A stretch of DNA of 64,000 nucleotides. Source: Bacteroidetes bacterium GWF2_38_335 (lineage in GTDB: Bacteria > Bacteroidota > Bacteroidia > Bacteroidales > GWF2-38-335). The notes beneath the pieces were generated by a model. It saw only the letters and a program-made list of their open reading frames with translations, was not told the origin of the DNA and ran no database searches. Both the position numbers and the translations under genes were made by a program. How positions within the stretch are numbered: position 1 is the stretch's first letter; every line of letters begins with the position of its first letter. Location of the stretch: NCBI GenBank assembly GCA_001769535.1, contig MEOH01000012.1, positions 62,001 to 126,000 of the forward strand, in the 5' to 3' direction. This document shows, one piece after another, positions 8,764 to 17,275 of this stretch.

Positions 8764-8824
8764 TAATTTTGAAATGAAAAAAATGAAAAACCTTTTAAAG
8801 CCTACCTGCCAGGGGAAGCTTTAA
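8764..8824 (+). promoter_or_regulatory. Leader region of the PqqD/ATP-grasp operon: -7 box and hairpin
   Basis: TAATTTTG (8764-8771) is an exact Bacteroidota -7 box, but no TTTG lies at the -33 distance, so promoter strength is unclear. Downstream, TTAAAGC (8795-8801) pairs perfectly with GCTTTAA (8818-8824) around a 16-base loop. No T-run follows, so it is not a normal terminator. It could be an attenuator, an RNA-stability element, or coincidence with a tiny reading frame that occupies the same bases. Confidence 0.45.
8774..8824 (+). CDS. Possible 16-residue peptide upstream of PqqD (doubtful)
   Basis: A very short frame, MKKMKNLLKPTCQGKL, ends 15 bases before the PqqD-like gene. It is basic, contains one Cys and no acidic residue. 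RiPP precursor genes often sit directly before the gene of their RRE/PqqD partner and can be about this short (PqqA is about 23 residues). Against it: the first ATG lies only three bases after the -7 box, so a transcript from that box would begin inside the frame, leaving at best the second ATG (13 residues). The same bases also form a hairpin. I list it so it can be tested, not as an established gene. Confidence 0.2.
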   Translation: MKKMKNLLKPTCQGKL

Positions 8825-8839
8825 TAATATACCTGTAAT

Positions 8840-9094
8840 ATGAAGATAAAAAAGAACATCGCAGTCAGCGAAAACGGTTTTGTTTTTGATCCCACAACGG
8901 GAGATTCTTATTCGTTGAATGAAATCGGAACAGAATTCCTGAATCTGATGAAAGCAGGAAAATCAAAGGAAAAAATCCAGAAGGAAATCATGAATAAATA
9001 CGATGTGGATGAAATTACTTTTGAAAAAAGTTTCCATGATTTCATTAAAATGTTGGCTACATACCAGTTAATAGAAGATCATGAAGAAAAATAA
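8840..9094 (+). CDS. PqqD-family (RRE-like) small protein
   Basis: A protein of 84 residues with the PqqD layout: short N-terminal strands (VSENGFVFDPTTGDSYSLN), the conserved NEIGTEFLNLM turn into a helix, and a C-terminal winged-helix-like part ending in LATYQLIEDHEEK. PqqD-type proteins bind a peptide or leader and present it to a modifying enzyme; in Bacteroidota many are found without PQQ genes. It overlaps the ATP-grasp gene by 14 bases, so translation is probably coupled and the two proteins are likely partners. No radical-SAM or cyclodehydratase gene is in the operon, which separates it from PQQ or thiazole/oxazole pathways. The peptide or carrier it binds is not known. Confidence 0.82.
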   Translation: MKIKKNIAVSENGFVFDPTTGDSYSLNEIGTEFLNLMKAGKSKEKIQKEIMNKYDVDEITFEKSFHDFIKMLATYQLIEDHEEK

Positions 9095-10232
9095 AACAGC
9101 AATACCTCCGGGGAAAGTTAAAAAGCCTGTTTCGTCTAAGAGCAAAGCGGTTTTAACCCAGGCTTCTCCTAAACCCAAGCCCTCGCGAAAAAGGATTAAA
9201 ATAACTATTGCCGTTACGGGATTAAACAATACCGATAATCCTGGTCCGGGCATCCCCGTAATCAGATCGCTCAGGGAATCGAAAATTTTTGAGCCGAGGA
9301 TAATAGGATTGGCATACGAAAACCTTGAGCCGGGCATTTATATGCGCGACCATGTGGATAAGGTGTATCAGATGCCTTACCCTTCGGCCGGTACCGATTT
9401 GCTGATCAGCAGGCTGGAATACATCAACTCTGTTGAGAAAATTGATGTGTTGATTCCCAACTTTGATGCTGAGCTGTATTCATTTATGAAATCTTCAGCC
9501 AAACTCAAAAAGATGGGCATCAAAACATTTCTGCCCACACTCGAACAATTTGAGGAACGTCATAAAGCGGTTCTTTCCGAATATGGTAAAAAGTATGGCA
9601 TCAGCGTTCCCAAATCAACACCGATTTATTCGGTAAGCGAGGTTTATAATCTTTCAAGGGATTTTGAATTCCCCGTATTGGTTAAAGGAAAGTATTACGA
9701 TGCTTATATTGCTTATAATAATGAGCAAATCATCAATTACTTCAATAAAATTACCTCTAAATGGGGCGTTCCGGTAATCATTCAGGAGTTCATTAAAGGT
9801 ACCGAAGTTAATGTCATTGCTTTGGGCGACGGAAAAGGAAAAACCATTGGTGCCGTGCCCATGCGCAAGCAATATATCACTGATAAAGGCAAGGCATGGG
9901 GAGGTATTACCATTGATGACAAGCAACTGCTTAAAATTACCCGCGATGTGATTTCAAAAACCAAATGGCGCGGGGGAATGGAACTGGAGATGATCAAAAC
10001 AACCAACAATGAATACTTCCTGCTTGAGATCAACCCGCGAATACCTGCATGGGTTTATCTGGCGGTGGGAGCCGGGCAAAATATTCCCGAAGCATTGGTG
10101 AAACTTGCCATGGGAATGCCTGTAATGCCATATACCGAATACGAGGTGGCCAAAATGTTTGTGAGATATTCATACGACATGATCTGCGACATCAAGACAT
10201 TCGAGAAACTTTCTACAACAGGTGAATTGTAA
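9081..10232 (+). CDS. ATP-grasp ligase (carbamoyl-phosphate-synthase-like fold)
   Basis: A protein of 383 residues. Residues 1-38 are Lys/Pro/Ser-rich and look unstructured. The pre-ATP-grasp Rossmann part is at about 40-165 (ITIAVTGLNNTDNPGPGIPV, then DVLIPNFDAE). The ATP-grasp domain covers about 170-345: FPVLVKGKYYDA (ATP lysine), VIIQEFIKGTEVNVIALGD, and the metal-binding end GGMELEMI followed by FLLEINPRIPAW. ATP-grasp enzymes join a carboxylate, through an acyl phosphate, to an amine or thiol. The overlap with PqqD and the decarboxylase next door suggest a joint route that uses an amino acid. The closest families I can think of are PylC-like and peptide-ligase-like proteins, without certainty. 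Confidence 0.88.
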   Translation: MKKNKTAIPPGKVKKPVSSKSKAVLTQASPKPKPSRKRIKITIAVTGLNNTDNPGPGIPVIRSLRESKIFEPRIIGLAYENLEPGIYMRDHVDKVYQMPYPSAGTDLLISRLEYINSVEKIDVLIPNFDAELYSFMKSSAKLKKMGIKTFLPTLEQFEERHKAVLSEYGKKYGISVPKSTPIYSVSEVYNLSRDFEFPVLVKGKYYDAYIAYNNEQIINYFNKITSKWGVPVIIQEFIKGTEVNVIALGDGKGKTIGAVPMRKQYITDKGKAWGGITIDDKQLLKITRDVISKTKWRGGMELEMIKTTNNEYFLLEINPRIPAWVYLAVGAGQNIPEALVKLAMGMPVMPYTEYEVAKMFVRYSYDMICDIKTFEKLSTTGEL

Positions 10233-10262
10233 GCTTTTTTTAAAACTGAAAACAATCAAACA

Positions 10263-11621
10263 ATGGAAAAACTGAGATTTGAAAGGCCGATAATTAAAAG
10301 AATTGAAACCGGCATGCCAAACAAATTTGGCACAAAAACCGAATATGATCCCATTTCACATATCGACGGTGTTGCCGTTGCCGATCTGATTAAAAAATAT
10401 GGAAGTCCGCTTTTCGTGGTCTCTGAAAAAACAATCAGAAAAACCTTCAACGATGCCAAAAGGTCATTCTATACCCGCTACCCGCGCGTGCAGTTTGCAT
10501 GGTCGTATAAGACAAATTATCTGGATGCTGTGTGCCGTGTTTTTCATGATGAAGGTTCCTGGGCCGAAGTGGTTTCGGGTTTCGAATATGATAAAGCCAT
10601 ACGAAATGGGGTAAAAGGCGATAAAATCATTTTTAACGGTCCCGATAAAAGTGAAGCCGATCTTGAAAAAGCTGCAAAAAACGGCTCCATGATTCACCTC
10701 GACCATTTTGATGAACTGTACACTCTCATCGAGCTGGCCGAAAAGAAAAACCTTAAACCTAAAGTTGCTGTCAGGGTGAATATGGACACTGGTATTTATC
10801 CAAGCTGGGACCGTTTTGGTTTTAACTATGAAAATGGCGAAGCATGGGATGCCATCAACAGGATCATGCTTAATAAAAAGCTTGAATTGGTTGGCTTGCA
10901 CACCCACATTGGAACTTATATTTTATCGGTAAAATCTTATGGAATTGCCGCTTCAAAACTTTCTTATCTCGCTTCTGAAATTGAAAAGAAATACGGACAT
11001 GCAATTAAATATATTGATATGGGAGGAGGATTTGCCAGCAAAAACACGCTTAAAGGTGCTTATCTTCCCGGAACCGACACCTGTCCGTCGTTCGATGAAT
11101 ATGCCGAAAGTATAACATCCGGAATTATCAATTCCGAAATTAAACCCGAAAATTTACCTTTCCTGATTTTGGAATCAGGTCGTGCGTTGATTGATGATGC
11201 AGGGTATATAATCGGTACAACTTTGGCAAACAAACGCCTGCCCGACGGCCGCCGTTCCATGATCATTGATGTTGGAGTCAACCTGCTGTTCACCTCTTTC
11301 TGGTATGAGCATAAAATTACTCCGGCCCACGCCTTTACCCAGCACACCGAAGACACAACAATCTTCGGACCGCTTTGCATGAACATTGATGTTATCAGGC
11401 AAAACATTTCATTTCCGGTTCTCAAAAAAGGTGATCAATTTGTTATCAGCAAGGTTGGAGCATACAATATGACCCAATGGCTGCAGTTTATTACCCTTAG
11501 ACCAAAAATTGTGCTCATCGACCTGAAAAAAGGTGTTCATATTATTCGGGAAAGCGAAACAGCAGAAAATTTCATCAGAATGGAAAAAACACCCGAGCAC
11601 TTAACAAGCAGGCAGGAATAA
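10263..11621 (+). CDS. PLP-dependent decarboxylase, alanine-racemase fold (LysA/ornithine decarboxylase type)
   Basis: A protein of 452 residues of the fold-type III decarboxylases. The PLP lysine is Lys83 (SYKTN, in place of the usual Y-A-x-K-A-N). Other marks are GLHTHIGTY (about 211-219), the phosphate-binding DMGGGFAS (252-259), ESGR (304-307, in place of E-P-G-R) and FGPLCMNIDVI, with Cys372 and Asp376 as the catalytic C-x3-D supplied across the dimer. Family members decarboxylate diaminopimelate, lysine, ornithine or related amino acids. The altered specificity segments and the operon argue against simple lysine biosynthesis. Its stop overlaps the next start as TAATG. Substrate unknown; an amino acid or a ligated amino acid is inferred. 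Confidence 0.88.
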   Translation: MEKLRFERPIIKRIETGMPNKFGTKTEYDPISHIDGVAVADLIKKYGSPLFVVSEKTIRKTFNDAKRSFYTRYPRVQFAWSYKTNYLDAVCRVFHDEGSWAEVVSGFEYDKAIRNGVKGDKIIFNGPDKSEADLEKAAKNGSMIHLDHFDELYTLIELAEKKNLKPKVAVRVNMDTGIYPSWDRFGFNYENGEAWDAINRIMLNKKLELVGLHTHIGTYILSVKSYGIAASKLSYLASEIEKKYGHAIKYIDMGGGFASKNTLKGAYLPGTDTCPSFDEYAESITSGIINSEIKPENLPFLILESGRALIDDAGYIIGTTLANKRLPDGRRSMIIDVGVNLLFTSFWYEHKITPAHAFTQHTEDTTIFGPLCMNIDVIRQNISFPVLKKGDQFVISKVGAYNMTQWLQFITLRPKIVLIDLKKGVHIIRESETAENFIRMEKTPEHLTSRQE

Positions 11622-13807
11622 TGAGTGTTGATCTGGGTAAAATAAAACAATTCTTCAGGGGAGTGGTCAACAGCTATTCCCAGATTTTCTTTTCAAACAA
11701 GATTGTTTTTTCATTAATCCTGATCGGAGTTTCTTTTTTTGACATCTACAGTGGATTGTACGGATTGATTGCCGTACTGGTCTCAAATATCACAGCACTT
11801 AGTCTGGGCTTCGACCTACGTAGAATTGCCTCAGGCCTCTATGGTTTCAATTCACTTTTGTTGGGACTTGGAATCGGCATTCATTTCGATCCGGGATATT
11901 TATCCCTTTTTGTCCTGGTTATTTCGGCCATTTTCACGTTTTTTATTTCGGTGGTACTTGAAGGGTATCTGGGAAAATACAACCTTCCTTTTTTGAGCAT
12001 TCCGTTTCTTATTGGCATCTGGACCGTTTCTTTGGCCACGCGTGAATTTGAGGAGTTGATGATCAGTGAACGGGGCATTTTTGTTTACAACGAGCTTTAC
12101 AAAACAGGCGGACAGTCTTTGATAAACCTGTATGAATGGTGGAAGGAAATTTATATTCCCGAATCATTAAAATCCTATTTCATGTCTCTGGGAGCCATCT
12201 TTTTTCAGCCAAATGTTCTTGCAGGAATATTGATCGCCCTGGGATTGTTGATATACTCGCGCATTGCATTTATGCTTTCACTCATTGGTTTTTATGCAGC
12301 CTATTATTTCTATATCAGAATGGGTGTGAATATTGAACAGATAGCATATTCTTACATTGGTTTCAATTATATTCTCACAGCCATTGCACTGGGAGGTTTC
12401 TTTCTTGTTCCAAACAAGTTAACCTTTATGTGGACCATCCTGCTTGTTCCGGTTGTTGCCATGATAACTATCAGTTCATCCTACATTTTCTTTAAACTTC
12501 ATTTGCCTATATATTCATTGCCTTTCAACGCACTGGTTATCATTTTTCTTTATGTGCTGAAGCTTAGGATGACTTATTCCAACAGACTTTCTGAGCCGGT
12601 TGTACAGCATTTTTCCCCTGAAAAAAACCTGTATTATCACCGAAATACTTTCAGCAGGTTTAAAAATGCAGGAAAATATCCGATGAAATTGCCATTTATG
12701 GGTATTTGGCGGGTAACACAGGGCCATAACGGAGATAATACCCATAAGTCAGACTGGAGACATGCCTGGGATTTTGAGATTTTTGACAATGAAAACAAAC
12801 AGTTTCAGGGCGAAGGAAACACTGTTTCCGACTATTATTGCTATGATAAACCGGTACTTGCTCCGCTGGGCGGATATGTGGAAGAAATTATCGATGAAAT
12901 TCCGGATAACCCTGTTGGCGAGATAAACATGAACAATAACTGGGGAAACACAATTGTCATCAGACACACAGATTTTCTGTTTTCCCAATTGAGCCACCTG
13001 AAACCCGGATCGGTAAAAATTAAAAAGGGAGAATATGTAAAACAAGGTCAGAACATTGCTTCAGCAGGAAATTCGGGCCGGTCGCCATTTCCGCATCTGC
13101 ATTTTCAATTGCAGGCAACGCCGTATATCGGGTCAAAAACTTTGGAGTATCCGGTTTCAAATTATATTGTCAAAAACGCAGACACATACGATTTTCAATC
13201 ATATAAAAATCCATCAAACGGTCAGGATGTGACCAATATCGTTCCGCAGAAAATACTGGGCAATGCTTTTAAAATGGTGCCCGGAAAGAAAATGATTTTC
13301 AGTTACAAGGGAAAAACAATCGAGTGGGAAATAGCCACAGATTTTTATTATAACCATTATATATATTGTGCCCTAACAAATTCATATGCCTATTTTTATT
13401 CAGATGATGACCTGTTCTTTTTTAAAGGATTTAAGGGAAAGAAATCGTCCCTGCTTTATCATTTTTATCTGGCAGTTTATAAAATTCAAAAGGGCTTTTA
13501 CAGAAATATAAACCTTACCGACAAATATCCGGTAAATGTAATTGGAAACAAGACTATATTGGCTTTTCAGGATATTTTCGCGCCCTTTTTCATGTTTACA
13601 AAAGGAGTTTACACGATGACCGATGATTTTATTGACGATGAAATGTGGCCGTCGATGATTAAACTCCGTTCCGAAGCAGCTCTCTTCCTGTTTGGTTATA
13701 AAGTTAAATCGGTAAGCTATATTATTGAAATTGATAACGAAGGAATTAAATCAATTACCATTAATGAAAAAAATAAAAACACCCTGGCAACATGCATAAG
13801 ATCCTGA
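11621..13807 (+). CDS. Fusion of a urea-transporter-like membrane domain and an M23 metallopeptidase domain
   Basis: A protein of 728 residues. Residues 25-315 hold about ten hydrophobic segments and look like the SLC14/UT urea channel family: GLYGFNSLLLGLGIGIHF and GKYNLPFLSIPFLIGIW match the repeated L-P-x-x-x-x-P-F pore motif. Residues 370-510 are an M23 (LytM-like) domain: HAWDF, then a lysyl-glycine strand, AGNSGRSPFP and HLHFQ with His492 and His494 as the H-x-H zinc ligands. The last 200 residues have no motif I know. The peptidase is probably on the periplasmic side, but this topology is inferred. The predicted substrate of the channel may be a urea-like or amide molecule. It overlaps the next gene by 16 bases. 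Confidence 0.85.
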   Translation: MSVDLGKIKQFFRGVVNSYSQIFFSNKIVFSLILIGVSFFDIYSGLYGLIAVLVSNITALSLGFDLRRIASGLYGFNSLLLGLGIGIHFDPGYLSLFVLVISAIFTFFISVVLEGYLGKYNLPFLSIPFLIGIWTVSLATREFEELMISERGIFVYNELYKTGGQSLINLYEWWKEIYIPESLKSYFMSLGAIFFQPNVLAGILIALGLLIYSRIAFMLSLIGFYAAYYFYIRMGVNIEQIAYSYIGFNYILTAIALGGFFLVPNKLTFMWTILLVPVVAMITISSSYIFFKLHLPIYSLPFNALVIIFLYVLKLRMTYSNRLSEPVVQHFSPEKNLYYHRNTFSRFKNAGKYPMKLPFMGIWRVTQGHNGDNTHKSDWRHAWDFEIFDNENKQFQGEGNTVSDYYCYDKPVLAPLGGYVEEIIDEIPDNPVGEINMNNNWGNTIVIRHTDFLFSQLSHLKPGSVKIKKGEYVKQGQNIASAGNSGRSPFPHLHFQLQATPYIGSKTLEYPVSNYIVKNADTYDFQSYKNPSNGQDVTNIVPQKILGNAFKMVPGKKMIFSYKGKTIEWEIATDFYYNHYIYCALTNSYAYFYSDDDLFFFKGFKGKKSSLLYHFYLAVYKIQKGFYRNINLTDKYPVNVIGNKTILAFQDIFAPFFMFTKGVYTMTDDFIDDEMWPSMIKLRSEAALFLFGYKVKSVSYIIEIDNEGIKSITINEKNKNTLATCIRS

Positions 13808-15138
13808 TAATTATAATGTTTTTTTTCTTTTTCCGTGGACTTGCTCAGGATACCATCACTTACAGTTATGTGAATGAAAAAACCTATGATTATTACCTAA
13901 AAGGTGAATGGAAAAGTGTATGCAAATTGGGGATGAAAGGTATAAAAAATGACATTGATTATTATTACCTCCGTGCCCGCCTTGGAAAATCATTTTTTGA
14001 AAGAGGAAACTATATGGCTGCAGCCAGACATTTCAGAAAAGCTCTTAAACAAAATTCGGCAGATCCTTTTTCCATGGAATATCTTTATTATTCACTGATT
14101 AATACGGGTGATCTCAGAGAGGCTGCTGTACTCAGAAGTAACATGAGCAATGAACTGGCTGATTATATGAAACTGAACAAAAAGCAACCATTTATTGATG
14201 ATTTTTTATTTGAATTTGCTACCTGCAGCAACAAGGATTTTGAAGAACAATCCGTAATCAATCTGGAAAACTTTCCAATTGGAAGCAAAAAAAACCTGAC
14301 GGATAACTATCTGAATTTAACAATTCTGGCACGTCATCCGTTGTGGAAAAGAGTTGATTATACCCATGCAATAACCCATTTGTCACTGAATGGATTGGAG
14401 CAGTCAAGACCCACCGGAACACCTCCTTTTACACCGCCACCTTATATTGAAGATGAACAGACAGTTTCGCAAAATCAGTATTTCGGAAATATAAATTTTC
14501 ATATTTCCCGAAAAGATGACTTTTCTGTCGGTACACATTTATTGACAAGCAAAACAAGTATAACAAGAGGAGGGAGAGGAAATTATGGCAATATCATGTC
14601 GCGCGAAAATAACGGTGTGGTTTTTGTAAATTATCTCAGATCATTTTCTGTTTTTAAAGCAAATCTTTTTCTTGCAAAAGGAAATATCAACCTTGACAAG
14701 CAATATCAGGGAACAGCAACATTGTACTATTTTCCATTTGGAAACCTGAACTTATATGGATCAACAGAAATCACAGGAATCAGTGAAAATGACACAACAA
14801 ATAAAATTATATGGCAGCAAATGGCCGGATTCAGGGCAATGAAAAACACCTGGCTTGAATTCTCATATATGTCGGGCGATATTAAAAACTACCTTGATAA
14901 GGGCGGACTGATTGTTTACAACAACACAAATACCATTACCTCAAAAGCTGAAGGAACAATTATGGTTTCATTTCCTAAATCACATATAAGGGTTTACTTT
15001 AAATATTTCTATATTACAAGCAAGGGAGATAATTTTTATAGCAGTATCAACGATGCAAATCCAACTGATTACAGTAATCTTAATGCAACCAAATATCATT
15101 TACAAACAATTACCGGAGGACTATTATGGAACTTTTGA
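13792..15138 (+). CDS. Outer-membrane barrel with N-terminal TPR-like region (YaiO-like)
   Basis: A protein of 448 residues. A signal peptide (MHKILIIIMFFFFFRGLAQ) is followed by a TPR-like region (LRARLGKSFFERGNYMAAAR, HFRKALKQNSADP; about 50-125). From about residue 170 the sequence is a run of amphipathic strands (YFGNINFHISRKDDFSVGTH and others) and ends in a terminal aromatic residue (GGLLWNF). This is the outer-membrane barrel signature and the overall form of YaiO-type proteins. It overlaps the transporter/peptidase gene by 16 bases and the next TPR gene by 13, so it is firmly part of the operon. It could serve as an exit or entry channel for the operon's product; that is inference. 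Confidence 0.75.
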   Translation: MHKILIIIMFFFFFRGLAQDTITYSYVNEKTYDYYLKGEWKSVCKLGMKGIKNDIDYYYLRARLGKSFFERGNYMAAARHFRKALKQNSADPFSMEYLYYSLINTGDLREAAVLRSNMSNELADYMKLNKKQPFIDDFLFEFATCSNKDFEEQSVINLENFPIGSKKNLTDNYLNLTILARHPLWKRVDYTHAITHLSLNGLEQSRPTGTPPFTPPPYIEDEQTVSQNQYFGNINFHISRKDDFSVGTHLLTSKTSITRGGRGNYGNIMSRENNGVVFVNYLRSFSVFKANLFLAKGNINLDKQYQGTATLYYFPFGNLNLYGSTEITGISENDTTNKIIWQQMAGFRAMKNTWLEFSYMSGDIKNYLDKGGLIVYNNTNTITSKAEGTIMVSFPKSHIRVYFKYFYITSKGDNFYSSINDANPTDYSNLNATKYHLQTITGGLLWNF

Positions 15139-15743
15139 AAAAAATAACCCTGACAGCAATTGCTGTGATTTTTACTGCCAATGTATATTCACAGACAACA
15201 ACAGAAATTCAGGCAGCTTTTACCCTGAGTTATACCCATGAAAAAAACGGCGAATATGCCAAGGCCATCGATGAGATGAAAAAGGTGCACACCGAAGAAA
15301 GTTATGAAGTCAACCTTCGTTTGGGATGGCTCAATTATGAGGCAGGACACTTTACAGTTTCCATCTCCTATTATCAGAAAGCCATTACCCTGATGCCCTA
15401 CGCCATTGAGGCAAAATTCGGATTGGTTTACCCGGCATCGGCAGCAGGAAACTGGGATCAGGTGATATCCCAATACAACGAGATTTTAAAGATTGATTCT
15501 AAAAACACGGTGGCCAATTATCGCATGGGAGTGATATATTATGAAAGAAAAGACTATAAAAAATCCTTTGAATACCTTGAAAAAGTCGTTAACCTTTATC
15601 CTTTTGATTATGACGGATTGATCATGTTTGCCTGGTGCAATTATATGCTTGGTAATACAAGAGAAGCAAAAGTGCTTTTCAATAAGGTGTTGATGCTTTC
15701 ACCAAGCGACAGTTCGGCTAAGGAAGGGTTGGGGTTGTTATAG
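15126..15743 (+). CDS. Secreted TPR protein
   Basis: A protein of 205 residues with a signal peptide (MELLKKITLTAIAVIFTANVYS). At least four TPR units follow (YEVNLRLGWLNYEAGHFTVS, YYQKAITLMP, VANYRMGVIYYERKDYKKSF, YLEKVVNLYPFDYDG). They fill the protein up to the stop. TPR proteins in the periplasm usually hold complexes together, here perhaps linking the barrel and the membrane peptidase. It is the last gene of the overlapping operon. Its stop codon lies inside the first arm of a perfect 15-base-pair hairpin. Confidence 0.82.
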   Translation: MELLKKITLTAIAVIFTANVYSQTTTEIQAAFTLSYTHEKNGEYAKAIDEMKKVHTEESYEVNLRLGWLNYEAGHFTVSISYYQKAITLMPYAIEAKFGLVYPASAAGNWDQVISQYNEILKIDSKNTVANYRMGVIYYERKDYKKSFEYLEKVVNLYPFDYDGLIMFAWCNYMLGNTREAKVLFNKVLMLSPSDSSAKEGLGLL

Positions 15744-15856
15744 GAATATGCTTACGCATATTCCTATAACGGACATGCAGAGGAGGACATGCAGAGGCAT
15801 GTCCGTACATCTGCGCATTTATTTTGCTCTGCATGTACGTGGTGCGGAATTTTGCA
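15737..15856 (+). repeat. Cluster of palindromes after the PqqD/ATP-grasp operon
   Basis: Three structures follow the operon. A perfect inverted repeat of 15 bases per arm (15737-15751 and 15756-15770, loop TTAC) includes the stop codon of the TPR gene. GGACATGC/GCATGTCC (15785-15792 and 15797-15804) forms a second hairpin whose left half is also a direct repeat of 15771-15782. GTACAT/ATGTAC (from 15805 to about 15838) forms a third. None has a T-run, so they may protect the 3' end or be REP-type repeats rather than simple terminators. The rest of the gap up to dprA is AT-rich and shows nothing clear. Confidence 0.7.
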
Positions 15857-15970
15857 CCAAATTAATTGGAATGCATCGCCTTATCATTTTATAAATCTGT
15901 AAAAAAAATCCCAAAAACAATAAACAAAATCATCATTATTGTTATTATTGCATAATATTTACATAACATA

Positions 15971-17077
15971 ATGAATGATCTTCTTTACAAAATTGCCTTA
16001 AGTCTGATCGATGAAGTGGGCAGCGTTACGGCGAGGAAATTACTGTCATACATTGGTGATCCCTGCGAGGTGTTCAAAGCAAAAGAAAGGGATTTGCTGC
16101 AGGTTCCGGGTATTGGAACCTATGTGGCAGAGAAAATACTTTCCACAAGGGATGAAGCCATCAGACTGGCAGAAAAGGAGCTGGAATTTATATCTTCAAA
16201 AAATATTGAGGTGCTATATTTCCTTGACGAGAAATATCCCGATAAACTAAACCATTGCGAGGATGCGCCGGTGATACTGTATTCAAAAGGAAATGCCGGT
16301 TTCAATCACCGGAAAATCCTGAGTGTGGTTGGAACGCGCGAAGCTACCGATTATGGCCGAAAGTGTTGCCGTGATTTGATCAAAGACCTTGCAGCCAATC
16401 ACCCCGGCTTGTTGATCGTAAGCGGATTGGCATACGGAATCGATATTGCAGCACATCAGGCGGCTCTTGAAAACAAGCTTGAAACAGTGGCCGTCTTAGG
16501 TCACGGCTTGCACATGATTTATCCAACACTGCATTCAAAGGCTGCTGCCGAAATAATGGAACATGGAGCATTGCTGACTGAGTTCAGCAGCAGTTCAACC
16601 AATGATAAAAGCAATTTTGCACGGCGTAACAGGATTGTGGCCGGAATGGCTGATGCTACTGTGGTGATTGAATCCGGACTAAAAGGAGGGTCGCTTATTA
16701 CTGCCGACATAGCCATGTCATATAACCGTGATGTCTTTGCTTTTCCGGGGAAAGCAGGAGATCAGCATTCCTCGGGATGTAATTGGCTAATTAAAACAAA
16801 TAAGGCTGCTTTGGCCGAATCATTTGCCGATATCGAGTATCAGCTGGGATGGCAAACAGGGAAAAAAAAGAAAGCAGATCCGCAAAGGGCATTGTTTATT
16901 GAGCTTTCCGAAACAGAACAAAGAATTATTACGCTTTTAAACAGCGAAAAACTAAGTATAGACATGATCAGCATTAAAATGGATATGCCGGTAAGTAAAA
17001 TCTCACCGGTTTTACTTGAACTTGAGTTTAAAAATCTGATAAAAAACCTTCCCGGAAATATATATGCTATTATCTGA
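15971..17077 (+). CDS. dprA: DNA-processing protein DprA
   Basis: A protein of 368 residues, the usual length for DprA. The N-terminal SAM/helix-hairpin-helix part has LLQVPGIGTYVAEKIL. The Rossmann-like core shows KILSVVGTREATDYGR, VSGLAYGIDIAAHQAAL, VLGHGLHMIYP and SLITADIAMSYNRDVFAFPG. A C-terminal winged-helix (DprA_WH, about 305-365) is present. DprA loads RecA on incoming single-stranded DNA during natural transformation and is kept in many non-competent bacteria. No other competence gene is in the window. It is monocistronic in appearance, with AT-rich gaps on both sides. Confidence 0.97.
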   Translation: MNDLLYKIALSLIDEVGSVTARKLLSYIGDPCEVFKAKERDLLQVPGIGTYVAEKILSTRDEAIRLAEKELEFISSKNIEVLYFLDEKYPDKLNHCEDAPVILYSKGNAGFNHRKILSVVGTREATDYGRKCCRDLIKDLAANHPGLLIVSGLAYGIDIAAHQAALENKLETVAVLGHGLHMIYPTLHSKAAAEIMEHGALLTEFSSSSTNDKSNFARRNRIVAGMADATVVIESGLKGGSLITADIAMSYNRDVFAFPGKAGDQHSSGCNWLIKTNKAALAESFADIEYQLGWQTGKKKKADPQRALFIELSETEQRIITLLNSEKLSIDMISIKMDMPVSKISPVLLELEFKNLIKNLPGNIYAII

Positions 17078-17275
17078 AATTTTTGAAAAAGCATTTATAT
17101 TATGTACAAAATGTTTATTGTCAGAAATATAGAAATTAACGAAGGAAAATGTTATTAACAAAAAATTGTTAATAGTGGTGTTACATAACACAAGACACAG
17201 AGAATACAAGTAACCGAAAAATGATTAATATTGTCTTACTAACAAACGAAAAATTAACTTTAATAAATTAAACAA

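Noticed and set aside
8840-10232. PQQ biosynthesis
   Set aside because: Only a PqqD-type protein is present; PqqA, B, C and E are absent and the neighbours do not fit.
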